This document shows positions 1 to 7,254 of a DNA stretch of 16,024 nt, piece after piece. Origin of the DNA: an uncultured Campylobacter sp. (GTDB lineage: Bacteria; Campylobacterota; Campylobacteria; Campylobacterales; Campylobacteraceae); assembly GCF_937996225.1 (NCBI RefSeq), contig NZ_CALKTC010000041.1, positions 1 to 16,024 on the forward strand, written 5' to 3'. The notes under the pieces are model-generated. The model did no database searches. It saw only the letters and a program-made list of their open reading frames with translations, and was not told the origin of the DNA. A program made the position numbers and the translations under genes. Position 1 is the stretch's first letter; each line of letters opens with the position of its first letter.

Positions 1-387
1 CTTAAAATTTAATTCTCGGATCATACCACGATATATTTATATCCGCGTATGCGCTAATATATAATGTATTTAAAATTTAAAACCGCTTTGATCTACTCAA
101 TTTTATGGTATTTTGCTACTCTAAATTTTAAAATTTAAAGTCTGCGAAGGACGGGTAAAATTCTAAATTTCAAAGCCCCCCGCACTGCGCTAAATTTTAA
201 AATTTCAAACAGGCAAAGGCGAGATAAAATTCTATCTCCTCCAAGTTTCATAAAATTTTAAAATTCTGTGTCGATGCTCTAAGCTAAATTTTAAAATTTC
301 AAACCCGCGAAGGCTTATAAATTTTAAAATTTAAAGCAGACAAAGCACGGGCAAAATTCTAAAATTTTATAATTTTAGAATTACACC
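1..387. repeat. AT-rich intergenic block of diverged repeat units
   Basis: No credible gene is visible here. The stretch is built from at least four diverged copies of an approximately 40-45 bp unit, starting near 121, 190, 284 and 317. Each begins with TAAATTTTAAAATTT, continues with AAA or CAAA, then a short GC-richer core (gcgaagg or caaagc, often followed by cggg), and often closes with AAAATTCT. The same AAATTTTAAAATTT words occur singly in other spacers of this window, so this is a local accumulation of a genome-typical AT word. The block lies downstream of mrdA. Function unknown; it may be only intergenic filler spread by slippage. Confidence 0.55.
355..382 (-). terminator. Hairpin just downstream of mrdA, possible terminator
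   Basis: A perfect 12-bp inverted repeat (AATTCTAAAATT / AATTTTAGAATT) encloses a 4-nt loop, TTAT. It sits five bases beyond the mrdA stop codon at 388-390. The stem is AT-rich, and on the minus strand it is followed only by a short AATTTTG run, so it is not a classical strong intrinsic terminator. Its position at the end of a long minus-strand gene run makes transcript ending or 3'-end protection the likeliest role. That role is inferred; the palindrome itself is certain. Confidence 0.5.
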
Positions 388-2208
388 CTACTTCGTCTTC
401 TTTGCGCTGTCTTTGCTGGTCGTTGCGTTGGCGTCGATGTAGCCCATCTGGGCGAGTTTCTCGTAGATTTGCATTATCACAGGTCCTGCTGCGCTTCCGC
501 CGCCGCCGCCGTGTTCTACGAGCACGGTTACGGCGTATTGCGGCTTGTCGTACGGCCCGAAGCTCGTCATCCAGGCGTGCGAGCGGTGGAAGTAGTCCAT
601 ATCAGCCTCTTTCATTCGCTTCTTGGTGGTCTGCGAGATGCCCACGACCTGCGCGGTTCCCGTCTTGACCGCCAGAGGCACTACTGCGGTATGGATGAGC
701 TTGTAGGCGGTGCCTCCGTCGGGGTTGTTGCCGACTTCATACATGCCGCGCCGTACGAGGGGCAGCTGAGCCTTTTCTTTCGGCGTGAAAAGCTCGGTAG
801 GGGCAAATTCCACCGGCTTGCCGTCGATGCTTTTTAAAAAATGCGGCGTGATAGCCTTGCCCGAGGCGATCTGCGCGGTGTTTTTCGCCACCTGCATAGG
901 GGTGACGAGCACATCGCCCTGGCCGATCGAGGCATTGACCGTCTCGCCCTGATACCACGCGCGCTTAAATTTCTGCATTTTCCAGGCCTTATTAGGCATC
1001 GTGCCTACAAACTCATTGGGTAGATCGACGCCCGTTTTGCTACCGAAACCCAGACGCTGCAGATACGCGGACATATAGTCGATCCCCACCAGCAGCGAGC
1101 CTTCATAAAAATACACGTCGCAGCTACCCTTGATCGCTTCTACTAAGCTCACGCGGCCGTGACCCCAGCTCTTCCAGCAGCGGAATTTTCGCCCCCCTAG
1201 CTCTATCGCGCCGCTGCAAAACACGCTCCAATTTTCATTGATCTTGCCGCTGTTTAAAAAGCTCATCCCTACAGCCATCTTGATGACCGAACCGGGCGGA
1301 TAGAGGCCGTTTACGAGCTTATTCGTAAAAGGGTGGCGCGGGTCTTTTATCAGCTCATCCCACTGCGTCTGCGAAATTCCGCCTACGAAGGTGTTTAGAT
1401 CGTACTCGGGGAAGCTGCCCGCCGCGATGATAGCGCCGTCGCGCAGATCCATCACGATCGCTACACCGTCTTTATCTTTAAAAATTTCCTCGAGGTATTT
1501 TTGCAGCTCAAGATCGATGGTAAGCGAAATTTCACTGCTGCTGGGCTCCTGCATCGAGATCTCCTCTACGACCTGATTTAGCGCCGTAACCTTCGTCTTG
1601 CGCTCGCCCTTGCTGCCCTGCAAAAGCTCGTTATAATACCCCTCGACGCCGCTTCTGCCGTTGTATCCGGTAAGCGCGCTTAGGGGGTTATTTTGGATAT
1701 CTTTTTTATTGGCGCGGCCGACGTAGCCGATGATGTGCGAAGCAAGCGCGCCGTAAGGGTAGAAGCGCTGCGAAGCGGGCGAAATTTTAATATTTTCGTG
1801 CAGGCTCAAGCTTGCGAAATGCTCTATCGTGGCGTTGTAGTCCAAAAACGGCACGACTTCGATGAAGTCTTGATTATAAGCGGAATTCGCGTCCTTGTAG
1901 CTCTTGCTCATCGCGGTGACGTTGAGATCTTTGAAGTAGCGCGAGATATTATTTAGCTCGCTTTGCAGCGCGGCGTCTTTTAGATGCGGCGCGATGGATA
2001 GCGAAAAGCCGAGATTGTTTATCGCAAGCGGGCGGCCTTTGGCGTCTAAAATTTGACCGCGCACCGGCGGGATGTATTCGGTAGAGATGACGTTATTTTT
2101 AGCGACCTGCTCGTAGAATTCATTCGATTTGATCGAAAGATAATAAATTCTAACCAAAAGCATGCTAAAAAATAGTATCACAAATACGAATACGAACTTC
2201 AGTCTCAT
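388..2208 (-). CDS. mrdA: Penicillin-binding protein 2, elongasome transpeptidase (MrdA)
   Basis: A 606-residue class B penicillin-binding protein, normal length for PBP2. It cross-links peptidoglycan during side-wall elongation, anchored in the inner membrane with the catalytic domain in the periplasm. Visible features: a cytoplasmic start MRLKF, one membrane segment at about 5-25, a dimerisation/pedestal region (PPVRGQILDAKGRPLA at 47-62), and the transpeptidase domain with SVIK at 307-310 (catalytic Ser307), the SxD-type second motif SCD at 362-364, and KTGT at 515-518. The Gly-rich stretch EHGGGGGSAAGP near 565-576 fits the end of this domain. The start codon overlaps the stop of the upstream membrane protein (ATGA), so translation is probably coupled. 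The tail (TTSKDSAKKTK) is a short basic extension. A class B PBP of the elongation type is near certain; PBP3/FtsI is less likely because of the SxD motif and the context. Confidence 0.95.
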   Translation of the reverse strand: MRLKFVFVFVILFFSMLLVRIYYLSIKSNEFYEQVAKNNVISTEYIPPVRGQILDAKGRPLAINNLGFSLSIAPHLKDAALQSELNNISRYFKDLNVTAMSKSYKDANSAYNQDFIEVVPFLDYNATIEHFASLSLHENIKISPASQRFYPYGALASHIIGYVGRANKKDIQNNPLSALTGYNGRSGVEGYYNELLQGSKGERKTKVTALNQVVEEISMQEPSSSEISLTIDLELQKYLEEIFKDKDGVAIVMDLRDGAIIAAGSFPEYDLNTFVGGISQTQWDELIKDPRHPFTNKLVNGLYPPGSVIKMAVGMSFLNSGKINENWSVFCSGAIELGGRKFRCWKSWGHGRVSLVEAIKGSCDVYFYEGSLLVGIDYMSAYLQRLGFGSKTGVDLPNEFVGTMPNKAWKMQKFKRAWYQGETVNASIGQGDVLVTPMQVAKNTAQIASGKAITPHFLKSIDGKPVEFAPTELFTPKEKAQLPLVRRGMYEVGNNPDGGTAYKLIHTAVVPLAVKTGTAQVVGISQTTKKRMKEADMDYFHRSHAWMTSFGPYDKPQYAVTVLVEHGGGGGSAAGPVIMQIYEKLAQMGYIDANATTSKDSAKKTK

Positions 2209-2711
2209 ACCAGCCGCCCCTTAAAAAAGAGCAGAGCAAGCAAAATTTCAATCACGATATAATTTAAATACTCGCCGCTTAGAGGCAGATACTCGCTCTT
2301 TTTAATCGCCGAGATCGCGTTGCTCGTGACAAAGACCAAAACATAGCTAATCATCACGTAAAAGCAAATCAAAAAATTTCTAAATTTAATATATTTAAAT
2401 GAGTTTTCATAGACCACGAAATAAAATATACAATACGCGATAGCCACGCTAAATAGGTTAAATCCGTGGATCTGTTCGGCGCAAAACAGATAAAAAATAG
2501 AGAAAAACCAGGTAAAGCCGAACTTTTTAAATTTTACGTCGTTTTCATATTTTTGCACCACCATCGCCGTGAAAAAAAATCCGATCAGCGGCGGCAGCCC
2601 CCTATACACCGCACTTAGAAGCAGGTAGAAAAGAACCCCCGCGCTAAAAAGCGTGTCAGCTATAACGTATAGATAAGTGCGATTTCGTTGCATACCGGAA
2701 ACTTTTTGCAT
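2205..2711 (-). CDS. 168-residue multi-pass membrane protein upstream of mrdA
   Basis: Not recognised as a named family. The protein is very hydrophobic with about five to six predicted membrane segments (roughly residues 14-35, 38-52, 67-82, 84-100, 110-131, 148-164) and short basic loops such as KYENDVKFKK. It ends with ATGA shared with the mrdA start, and its own start lies inside the upstream acetyltransferase gene (overlap of 52 bp from the first Met at 2711, or 34 bp from Met7 at 2693). This tight coupling suggests a job linked to MrdA. Size, topology and position match MreD, the small Rod-complex membrane protein found before mrdA in many bacteria, but I see no diagnostic MreD motif; that link is inference. 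Campylobacter genomes carry, as I recall, an uncharacterised membrane protein at this place. Confidence 0.85.
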   Translation of the reverse strand: MQKVSGMQRNRTYLYVIADTLFSAGVLFYLLLSAVYRGLPPLIGFFFTAMVVQKYENDVKFKKFGFTWFFSIFYLFCAEQIHGFNLFSVAIAYCIFYFVVYENSFKYIKFRNFLICFYVMISYVLVFVTSNAISAIKKSEYLPLSGEYLNYIVIEILLALLFFKGRLV

Positions 2712-3499
2712 TTAATACAATCGGCCCAAATTTTTTGCGCGGGCAGCTCGTCCTTTGGGATTTCGATAAAACCCAGACGCTCAAAAAATTCTTTTTGATA
2801 GGTGAGCGTAAATACGCTTTTTAGCCCGTAAAATTTCGCTTCACCGAGCAGCTCATTTACGATAGCTCTGGCAATGCCTCGCCTGCGAAACTGCGGAGCG
2901 ACGATGAGCGAGCGCACCTCGGCAAGATCCGCGTTAAAAATTTTAAGCGAAGCAAAGCCCGCTAAAATTTCGGCTTCTTTTAAGCACTGCGATTCGCAGG
3001 GCTGCGAACGTTCGGTTTGAAAAACGCTTGCTTCTTGCGAATACTCGCTCCGTAAAATTTGCTCTTTGCCGGCTTGCGCGCGGCTCGCCCCGGATACGGC
3101 TTGCGCTGCGCTATTTCGTGGCGCGCTATTTTGAGACGTAGCTCGTTGCGACGCGACATTGCCCGCGGCATTTTCGGCGGAATTTTTGGCAGGATTTTCG
3201 GCAAAATTTGCGGCAGAGCTTTGGATTAAATTTAAATCGACATTGCGCGTTAAATTTGAATCAAAATTCCTGACTAAATTTAAATCGGAATTTTCTTTAG
3301 AATCAAAACTCAAATTTTCCTTGGAACCAAAGCTCGTATCCGCCTTAAAATTGCAGCCGAACGCCAGCACATATGAGCGGATATTAGCAGCGATCTCATC
3401 GCTTTCAAGCGGCAAGATTACGCCGTTTTGAACCTCCTCTTTTACGAGCTCCTGCATACGCGAAATGTCGCAAAGGCGCGCCTTTTTTAGCCGTATCAT
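2660..3499 (-). CDS. GNAT acetyltransferase, N-acetylglutamate-synthase-like, with long low-complexity insertion
   Basis: The fold is split. Residues 1-50 (MIRLKKARLCDISRMQELV...) give the first strand and helices of a GNAT domain. Residues about 176-279 carry the rest, with VRSLIVAP at 195-202 and the acetyl-CoA loop RRRGIA at 205-210, then FFERLGF. The C-terminus (LPAQKIWADC at 252-261, then CIKCKKFPVC) has three Cys at 261, 264 and 270 and resembles the ends of stand-alone N-acetylglutamate synthases, the first arginine-biosynthesis enzyme; a short form called ArgO is known in Campylobacter. That substrate is inferred. Residues about 51-175 are an Asn/Ser/Ala-rich insertion with near-repeats (DLNLVRN, SNLTRN, DLNLIQS), making the protein nearly twice the roughly 145-150 residues expected. 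Start ATG follows a weak AGGGA. Confidence 0.82.
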   Translation of the reverse strand: MIRLKKARLCDISRMQELVKEEVQNGVILPLESDEIAANIRSYVLAFGCNFKADTSFGSKENLSFDSKENSDLNLVRNFDSNLTRNVDLNLIQSSAANFAENPAKNSAENAAGNVASQRATSQNSAPRNSAAQAVSGASRAQAGKEQILRSEYSQEASVFQTERSQPCESQCLKEAEILAGFASLKIFNADLAEVRSLIVAPQFRRRGIARAIVNELLGEAKFYGLKSVFTLTYQKEFFERLGFIEIPKDELPAQKIWADCIKCKKFPVCNEIALIYTL

Positions 3500-3611
3500 C
3501 TAAAATTTTCCCTAATCTTTGCGCGATCTTGGCGGCGCATTTTATATCCGCTGAATTTAATTATTTTGAAATTATGCGTCGCTAAATTTAACGTATTTAA
3601 ATTTAGAAATT
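3500..3611 (-). promoter_or_regulatory. Spacer with possible promoter for the acetyltransferase-mrdA group
   Basis: This 112-bp AT-rich gap is the only real break between engB and mrdA. On the minus strand a TATAAA box (3541-3546), about 42 bases before the acetyltransferase start, could be a sigma-70 -10 element. Campylobacter promoters lack a conserved -35, so the box alone is weak evidence. A separate transcript for the last three genes is possible but not shown. Confidence 0.3.
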
Positions 3612-4511
3612 TCATAATCCAAACGCTCCGCGTACGATGATCTCGCGCGCTTTTTGCAGCCCGCCGCCCTTTAGCGTAGAGACTAAAACCGCCTGCGGAT
3701 CGTGCCTCAAAAGCTTTGCGCGCTCGCTTTGGTTGAGCTTGTCGGCTTTGGTGTAGAGCCTCACGATCTTTTGATCGCCGCGCAGAAAACTAGCGAGATA
3801 GTTTTGTAAATTTTTATCTATTTCAAGATCAAACTGCCTCGCGTCGATGAGATGGACGAAAAGCTTGATATTTAGGCGCTCCTTGATGAACTCGTCGAGA
3901 TTTTTTTGCCAGATATAATGCAGTTTTTTAGAAACCTTAGCGTACCCAAACCCCGGCAGATCCACGAAGATCAAAGAGATATTTTCCCCCAAGCTCGCAA
4001 GATCCGAAAAGGCGGGGTTGCCCGCTAAGCTTAGCGCGGATCTGCCTATAAAATTTAATTCGGAGCTTTGCGCGGAATTCGGCGCGAAACCTGCCACAAG
4101 ATCTGTCTCGCGATCCGATCTAAAATCCGCCGAGGCACTTTTTAAATTTAAAATAGAATTCTGCTTGGAATTTTGCGCAGACGCCGCAGCCTCCGCGTGA
4201 TCTTGCGCGCAATTTGCAGCCGAGCTTAAAGCCTCTTTGCTTGCTAGATCGGGCGATGTTTCATTTTGCGAGCCGTCCGAGTCTGTGGCAAGCTTTTGTT
4301 TAAATTTAACCTCAAAGAAATTTATCAGCTGCGTTTTTCCCGGCGTCGAGCTTGATTTGGCTAGATTTTTGCGCCCGACTAGAGCGTTTATCAGGCTGCT
4401 TTTGCCGACGTTGGAACGCCCCAAAAACGCCACTTCGCTCATCGCAAACTCGGGCGCACCCCCGATATTTGCGGCGGAGGTGATAAACTGCGCATTGCTA
4501 GGATAGATCAT
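3612..4511 (-). CDS. engB: Ribosome-biogenesis GTPase EngB/YsxC with large G-domain insertion
   Basis: A TRAFAC-class GTPase needed in other bacteria for late large-subunit ribosome assembly. GTPase motifs: G1 GRSNVGKSS at 31-39, switch I/G2 TPGKTQLINFFEV at 56-68, G3 DLPGFGYAKV from residue 184, G4 TKADK at 254-258, G5-like VSTLKGGG near 277-284. EngB proteins are usually about 200 residues; this one has 299. The extra roughly 100 residues (about 75-175) lie exactly between strand 2 (after switch I) and the G3 strand, a surface hairpin in known EngB structures. The insert is Ala/Ser/Asn-rich (SAANCAQDHAEAAASAQNSK and similar) and probably disordered. All nucleotide-binding motifs are intact, so the gene is likely functional. 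The start ATG overlaps the lptA stop by 4 bp (coupled). Confidence 0.94.
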   Translation of the reverse strand: MIYPSNAQFITSAANIGGAPEFAMSEVAFLGRSNVGKSSLINALVGRKNLAKSSSTPGKTQLINFFEVKFKQKLATDSDGSQNETSPDLASKEALSSAANCAQDHAEAAASAQNSKQNSILNLKSASADFRSDRETDLVAGFAPNSAQSSELNFIGRSALSLAGNPAFSDLASLGENISLIFVDLPGFGYAKVSKKLHYIWQKNLDEFIKERLNIKLFVHLIDARQFDLEIDKNLQNYLASFLRGDQKIVRLYTKADKLNQSERAKLLRHDPQAVLVSTLKGGGLQKAREIIVRGAFGL

Positions 4512-5023
4512 TTGTTTTGATCTTCGACCTGAAAGATCAGACGCACGGGCTTTTTCTCGCCGCCGCCGCTTTTTACTTCGTAGGTGCCCTTTTGGCGATT
4601 TACGATGATCTTATCGCCGTAAACCTCCTTTTTGGTCTCGGCCTCGTGCAGATAGGCGTTGTTTTCAAGCGTATAAGCCTCGATAGTCGGATCGTAGGTC
4701 AGTACGCCGCCCTTGCCGTCGTAATGCTTTTGATTGAGTAAAATTTTAAAATTTGCGTTTCCCGTCGCGACGTATTTGGTAGGCTGGCGCTTGGCGTCGA
4801 AGTAGATCGTCACTTTATCGGAATTTAGCGTATCGTAAGCGCCCTTTTTGATGCGAACGTTGCCTGTTAGGACGCTGATCTGCTTGATCTCGTCGGCGAA
4901 AAAATTATCCGCCGTGACCTCGACCTGCTCCTGCGCGGCGCTAAGAGTAGTCGCGCAGGAGCCCGCAATTAGCGCGGCTGCGAGTATTAGTTTGTGGAGT
5001 TTTGATCTTTTATTAAATACCAT
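4508..5023 (-). CDS. lptA: LptA, periplasmic lipopolysaccharide transport bridge protein
   Basis: A 171-residue OstA/LptA-family protein of usual size. The N-terminus (KRSKLHKLILAAALIAGSC, then ATTLSAAQEQ) is a signal peptide, so the protein is periplasmic. The mature part begins with VEVTADNFFADEIKQISVLTG, followed by the beta-jellyroll pattern of this family (GNVRIKKGAYDTLNSDKVTI, ATGNANFKI, YDGKGGVLTYDP). In the Lpt system LptA oligomers link LptC at the inner membrane to LptD in the outer membrane. The start is supported by an AAGGA about eight bases upstream, inside the end of lptC (overlap 37 bp). Its coupling to lptC upstream and engB downstream supports one transcript. Confidence 0.92.
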   Translation of the reverse strand: MVFNKRSKLHKLILAAALIAGSCATTLSAAQEQVEVTADNFFADEIKQISVLTGNVRIKKGAYDTLNSDKVTIYFDAKRQPTKYVATGNANFKILLNQKHYDGKGGVLTYDPTIEAYTLENNAYLHEAETKKEVYGDKIIVNRQKGTYEVKSGGGEKKPVRLIFQVEDQNK

Positions 5024-5520
5024 GCGTGGATTCCTTTTGAGTTTGTTTGTTTGGTTTTAGTATCGTAGCTGATGCTTGCGCCCGTGATACGGTCGCCGCC
5101 TTGGCGCAGGACGTACGGCACGTCGGAGCGGACGATCTTGCTGCTCGTATCGTAGATGATCTCCTGCGACGTGTAGTCAAAGCCTCTGCTATTTACATAG
5201 TGCGCGTCGCCGTTAAATTTTATCAGCTCGCCGGCGCGCGTCGCGGTTTTTGAAACCAAAGTGTGATTCATATCCGCGCTAATCTCCTCGGCTTTAAAAT
5301 TTACAAACTCGTCGCGATCCTTGTAGCGAGTGCCGCCGTCCGCGGTAAATTTAGCATCCACGCGCTCGCCGATCTGATAATCGACGATCTTTTTCATCTC
5401 CATGTTCGCAATGCTTAGATCCTGCCTAAACATATCGCTAAAATACGGCGTCTGCACGCTTAGAAAGACCATCGCGACGCAAAAGATCGCAATCGCGACG
5501 TAGAAAATTTTTATCACCAT
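4987..5520 (-). CDS. lptC: LptC, inner-membrane lipopolysaccharide transport component
   Basis: A 177-residue bitopic protein with one N-terminal membrane anchor (about residues 4-22, KIFYVAIAIFCVAMVFLSV) and a periplasmic LptC-type jellyroll. Typical elements are the repeated YD- and G-containing strands (AEEISADMNHTLVSKTATRA, FDYTSQEIIYDTSSKIVRSD, GDRITGASISYDTKTKQTNS). LptC takes LPS from the LptBFG transporter and hands it to LptA. LptBFG is not in this window. The gene begins 67 bp after kdsC and runs 37 bp into lptA. A GGGG-containing ribosome site (aaaaggggcc) precedes the ATG. The family is recognised by pattern and neighbours rather than one diagnostic residue, since LptC sequences diverge strongly. 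Confidence 0.88.
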   Translation of the reverse strand: MVIKIFYVAIAIFCVAMVFLSVQTPYFSDMFRQDLSIANMEMKKIVDYQIGERVDAKFTADGGTRYKDRDEFVNFKAEEISADMNHTLVSKTATRAGELIKFNGDAHYVNSRGFDYTSQEIIYDTSSKIVRSDVPYVLRQGGDRITGASISYDTKTKQTNSKGIHAWYLIKDQNSTN

Positions 5521-5587
5521 CGCTCGGCCCCTTTTGATCTGCGCGGAATTTCGCCTCTCGCAGGCATTCTCACGCGCGCTTGCGAAA

Positions 5588-6073
5588 CTACAGCCATTTG
5601 CTATTCCACTCTTCGCGCATGCCGTTTTTATCGAGCATTTCGATCATCTCGCGCACCGCGCCGCAGCCGCCGTTTTTGCTTAGCGTGACGTCCGCTTTTA
5701 GCGAGCTTAGCGCATCGGCGGGCTTGAAGCTGATCGCGACTGCGTTTAAAAGCTTCGCGTCGTTTATATCATCGCCGATCGCGGCGGCCTCATCGAAGCT
5801 TAGGTTAAAATTTTTTAAAATTTGCTCCGCTCTTGAGAGCTTGTCTTTTTCGCCTTGAAAGAGCGTATCGATCTTTAGCTCGCGCGCGCGGTTTGCGACG
5901 ATTTGCGAGCTTTTGCCGGTGATGATCGCGACCTTTAGCCCCAGCCGCTGCCATTCCTGGATGCCGAATCCGTCTTTTACGTTAAATTTCTTCATCTCTT
6001 CGCCGCCGTTTGAATGGTACAGCCCACCGTCGCTAAGGCAGCCGTCTACGTCTAAAAATATGATCTTTATCAC
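5588..6073 (-). CDS. kdsC: KdsC, 3-deoxy-manno-octulosonate-8-phosphate phosphatase
   Basis: HAD-superfamily phosphatase that removes phosphate from Kdo-8-P, giving Kdo for the LPS inner core. Motif I is FLDVDGCLSDGG (nucleophile and acid Asp of DVDG), motif II IITGKSS, motif III the Lys of QGEKDKL plus GDDINDAKLL. No cap domain is present, as expected for the tetrameric KdsC type. I place the start at the GTG at 6071-6073, giving MIKIIFLDVDG and 161 residues, the usual family length and start. A GGAAAAC lies six bases upstream of it. The frame stays open to an ATG at 6140-6142, which would add 23 residues (MRRLPKIQPNFVKI...) unlike the family and with no good ribosome site; that longer form cannot be excluded. 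Confidence 0.92.
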   Translation of the reverse strand: MIKIIFLDVDGCLSDGGLYHSNGGEEMKKFNVKDGFGIQEWQRLGLKVAIITGKSSQIVANRARELKIDTLFQGEKDKLSRAEQILKNFNLSFDEAAAIGDDINDAKLLNAVAISFKPADALSSLKADVTLSKNGGCGAVREMIEMLDKNGMREEWNSKWL

Positions 6074-6159
6074 TTCGTTTTCCGTTTTTTGAAATTTTAT
6101 GATTTTAACGAAATTTGGCTGAATTTTTGGCAAACGGCGCATAAATTTAAGCTGCGATC

Positions 6160-7107
6160 TTAACCTTTAATCGGCACGTAGCCGCTATTTTCGATGATAC
6201 TTTGCCCCTGCGGCGAAAGGATCCAATCTATCAAGATGCGGATATTTTCGTTTTTATTGTTTTCATCGTAAACCGCGTAAATTTCAGCTACGAGCGGATA
6301 TTTACGGCTAGCGATATTTTCTTTATTCGGATACGCGCCGTTTAGGCTAAGCATCTTCACGCCGCCGTTTTGCACGATCCCCTCGACGTAGTATCGAAAC
6401 GAAAAGCCGATCGCGCTACCGAAAAAGCCCGTGATCTTGCGCTTAGGCTGCGTCTCGCCCATAAATTTCAAAAACGCGCTCTGGCTGCCGCTGCCCGCGT
6501 TTCGCTGCACGGCATCTATTCGCATGCGCTCGCCGCCGAGCTGCGACCAGTCGCTATATTGCCCCGAATAAATTCCTCGCACTTGATCCAAGCTTAAGCT
6601 TGAAACTTTGTTATTCGCATTTACTATAAAGACGAACGCCTCCAGCCCGATCGGCACGAAGCGTAAGCGCGCGCCCTTTTCCTGCGCATAATCAAGCTGC
6701 TGCTTCGAAGGTGCGGCGACGAAAATGAGATCCGCCTCGCCGTCGCTTATGGCCTTGTATGCGCCGCGAGTGTTGCTAAATTTAAGCCTGCTAGCATCGG
6801 TAAAATTTTGCCCGTCAAATTCCACGCTTTCTTTGGGATAGGTTGCCGCGACGAACGCCGAAAAGACGGGATACAAAGCCGCTGCTCCGTCGATTATCGG
6901 CAGATCGCCGCTAAGTTTTAAGCTAGAGCTGGCGCGCACGATCTGCGAGCCCTGCTCAAACGGCAGAAATTTATGCAGCTCGATCGATTTAGCCTGTATC
7001 TCGGCGCTGCTTTGATTTACGTATCGCTTCACGACGAAGCGGTAAAACGCAAAATCGAAAGCCGCCAAGCTAAGCACTAGCAAAATGATGATAATTACAC
7101 GCTTCAT
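6160..7107 (-). CDS. PstS-like phosphate-type substrate-binding protein, membrane-anchored
   Basis: A 315-residue protein with an N-terminal hydrophobic segment (residues 4-24, VIIIILLVLSLAAFDFAFYRF) and no lipobox Cys, so it is probably tethered to the inner membrane facing the periplasm. The rest follows the PstS/PBP-like pattern: LPIIDGAAALYPVFSAFV at 69-86, SDGEADLIFVAAPS, IYSGQYSDWSQLGG, and RNAGSGSQSAFLKF, the last matching the phosphate-loop region of PstS proteins. No pstC, pstA or pstB gene is adjacent, so it may be a sensor or an orphan binding protein instead of part of a complete transporter here. Upstream the 45-residue gene stops one base before its start codon (TAAG ATG), so the two are likely cotranslated. 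Ligand not proven. Confidence 0.82.
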   Translation of the reverse strand: MKRVIIIILLVLSLAAFDFAFYRFVVKRYVNQSSAEIQAKSIELHKFLPFEQGSQIVRASSSLKLSGDLPIIDGAAALYPVFSAFVAATYPKESVEFDGQNFTDASRLKFSNTRGAYKAISDGEADLIFVAAPSKQQLDYAQEKGARLRFVPIGLEAFVFIVNANNKVSSLSLDQVRGIYSGQYSDWSQLGGERMRIDAVQRNAGSGSQSAFLKFMGETQPKRKITGFFGSAIGFSFRYYVEGIVQNGGVKMLSLNGAYPNKENIASRKYPLVAEIYAVYDENNKNENIRILIDWILSPQGQSIIENSGYVPIKG

Positions 7108-7108
7108 C

Positions 7109-7246
7109 TTAGTTTCCGTTTGCGATATAGGAGATGATCGAGCATTTGCTCTGCAGATACAGCGCCGCTGCGGTTAGCGCGCAAACGCTGATCGCCCACG
7201 TCGTAATTATTACTGCGATCGTTTTTTGAAAAATTTCATCGCTCAT
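7109..7246 (-). CDS. 45-residue single-pass membrane protein
   Basis: A small gene starting MSDEIFQKTIAVIITTWAIS and ending YIANGN. It has one hydrophobic segment at about residues 9-31 with a short acidic N-terminus. Its reality is supported by a GAGG ribosome site about eight bases upstream of the ATG, formed across the stop codon of the preceding 74-residue gene, and by the one-base gap to the PstS-like gene after it. Thus three membrane-associated genes run as a compact unit. Function unknown. Two Cys (C22, C35) are present. Small-protein partners of a membrane complex are a reasonable guess, but nothing in the sequence fixes this. Confidence 0.68.
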   Translation of the reverse strand: MSDEIFQKTIAVIITTWAISVCALTAAALYLQSKCSIISYIANGN

Positions 7247-7254
7247 TTTATGCC

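Noticed and set aside
469..837. 122-codon plus-strand frame opposite mrdA
   Set aside because: Antisense shadow of the conserved transpeptidase domain.
6160..7107. A complete Pst phosphate transporter operon
   Set aside because: Only the binding-protein-like gene is present; no permease or ATPase gene flanks it.
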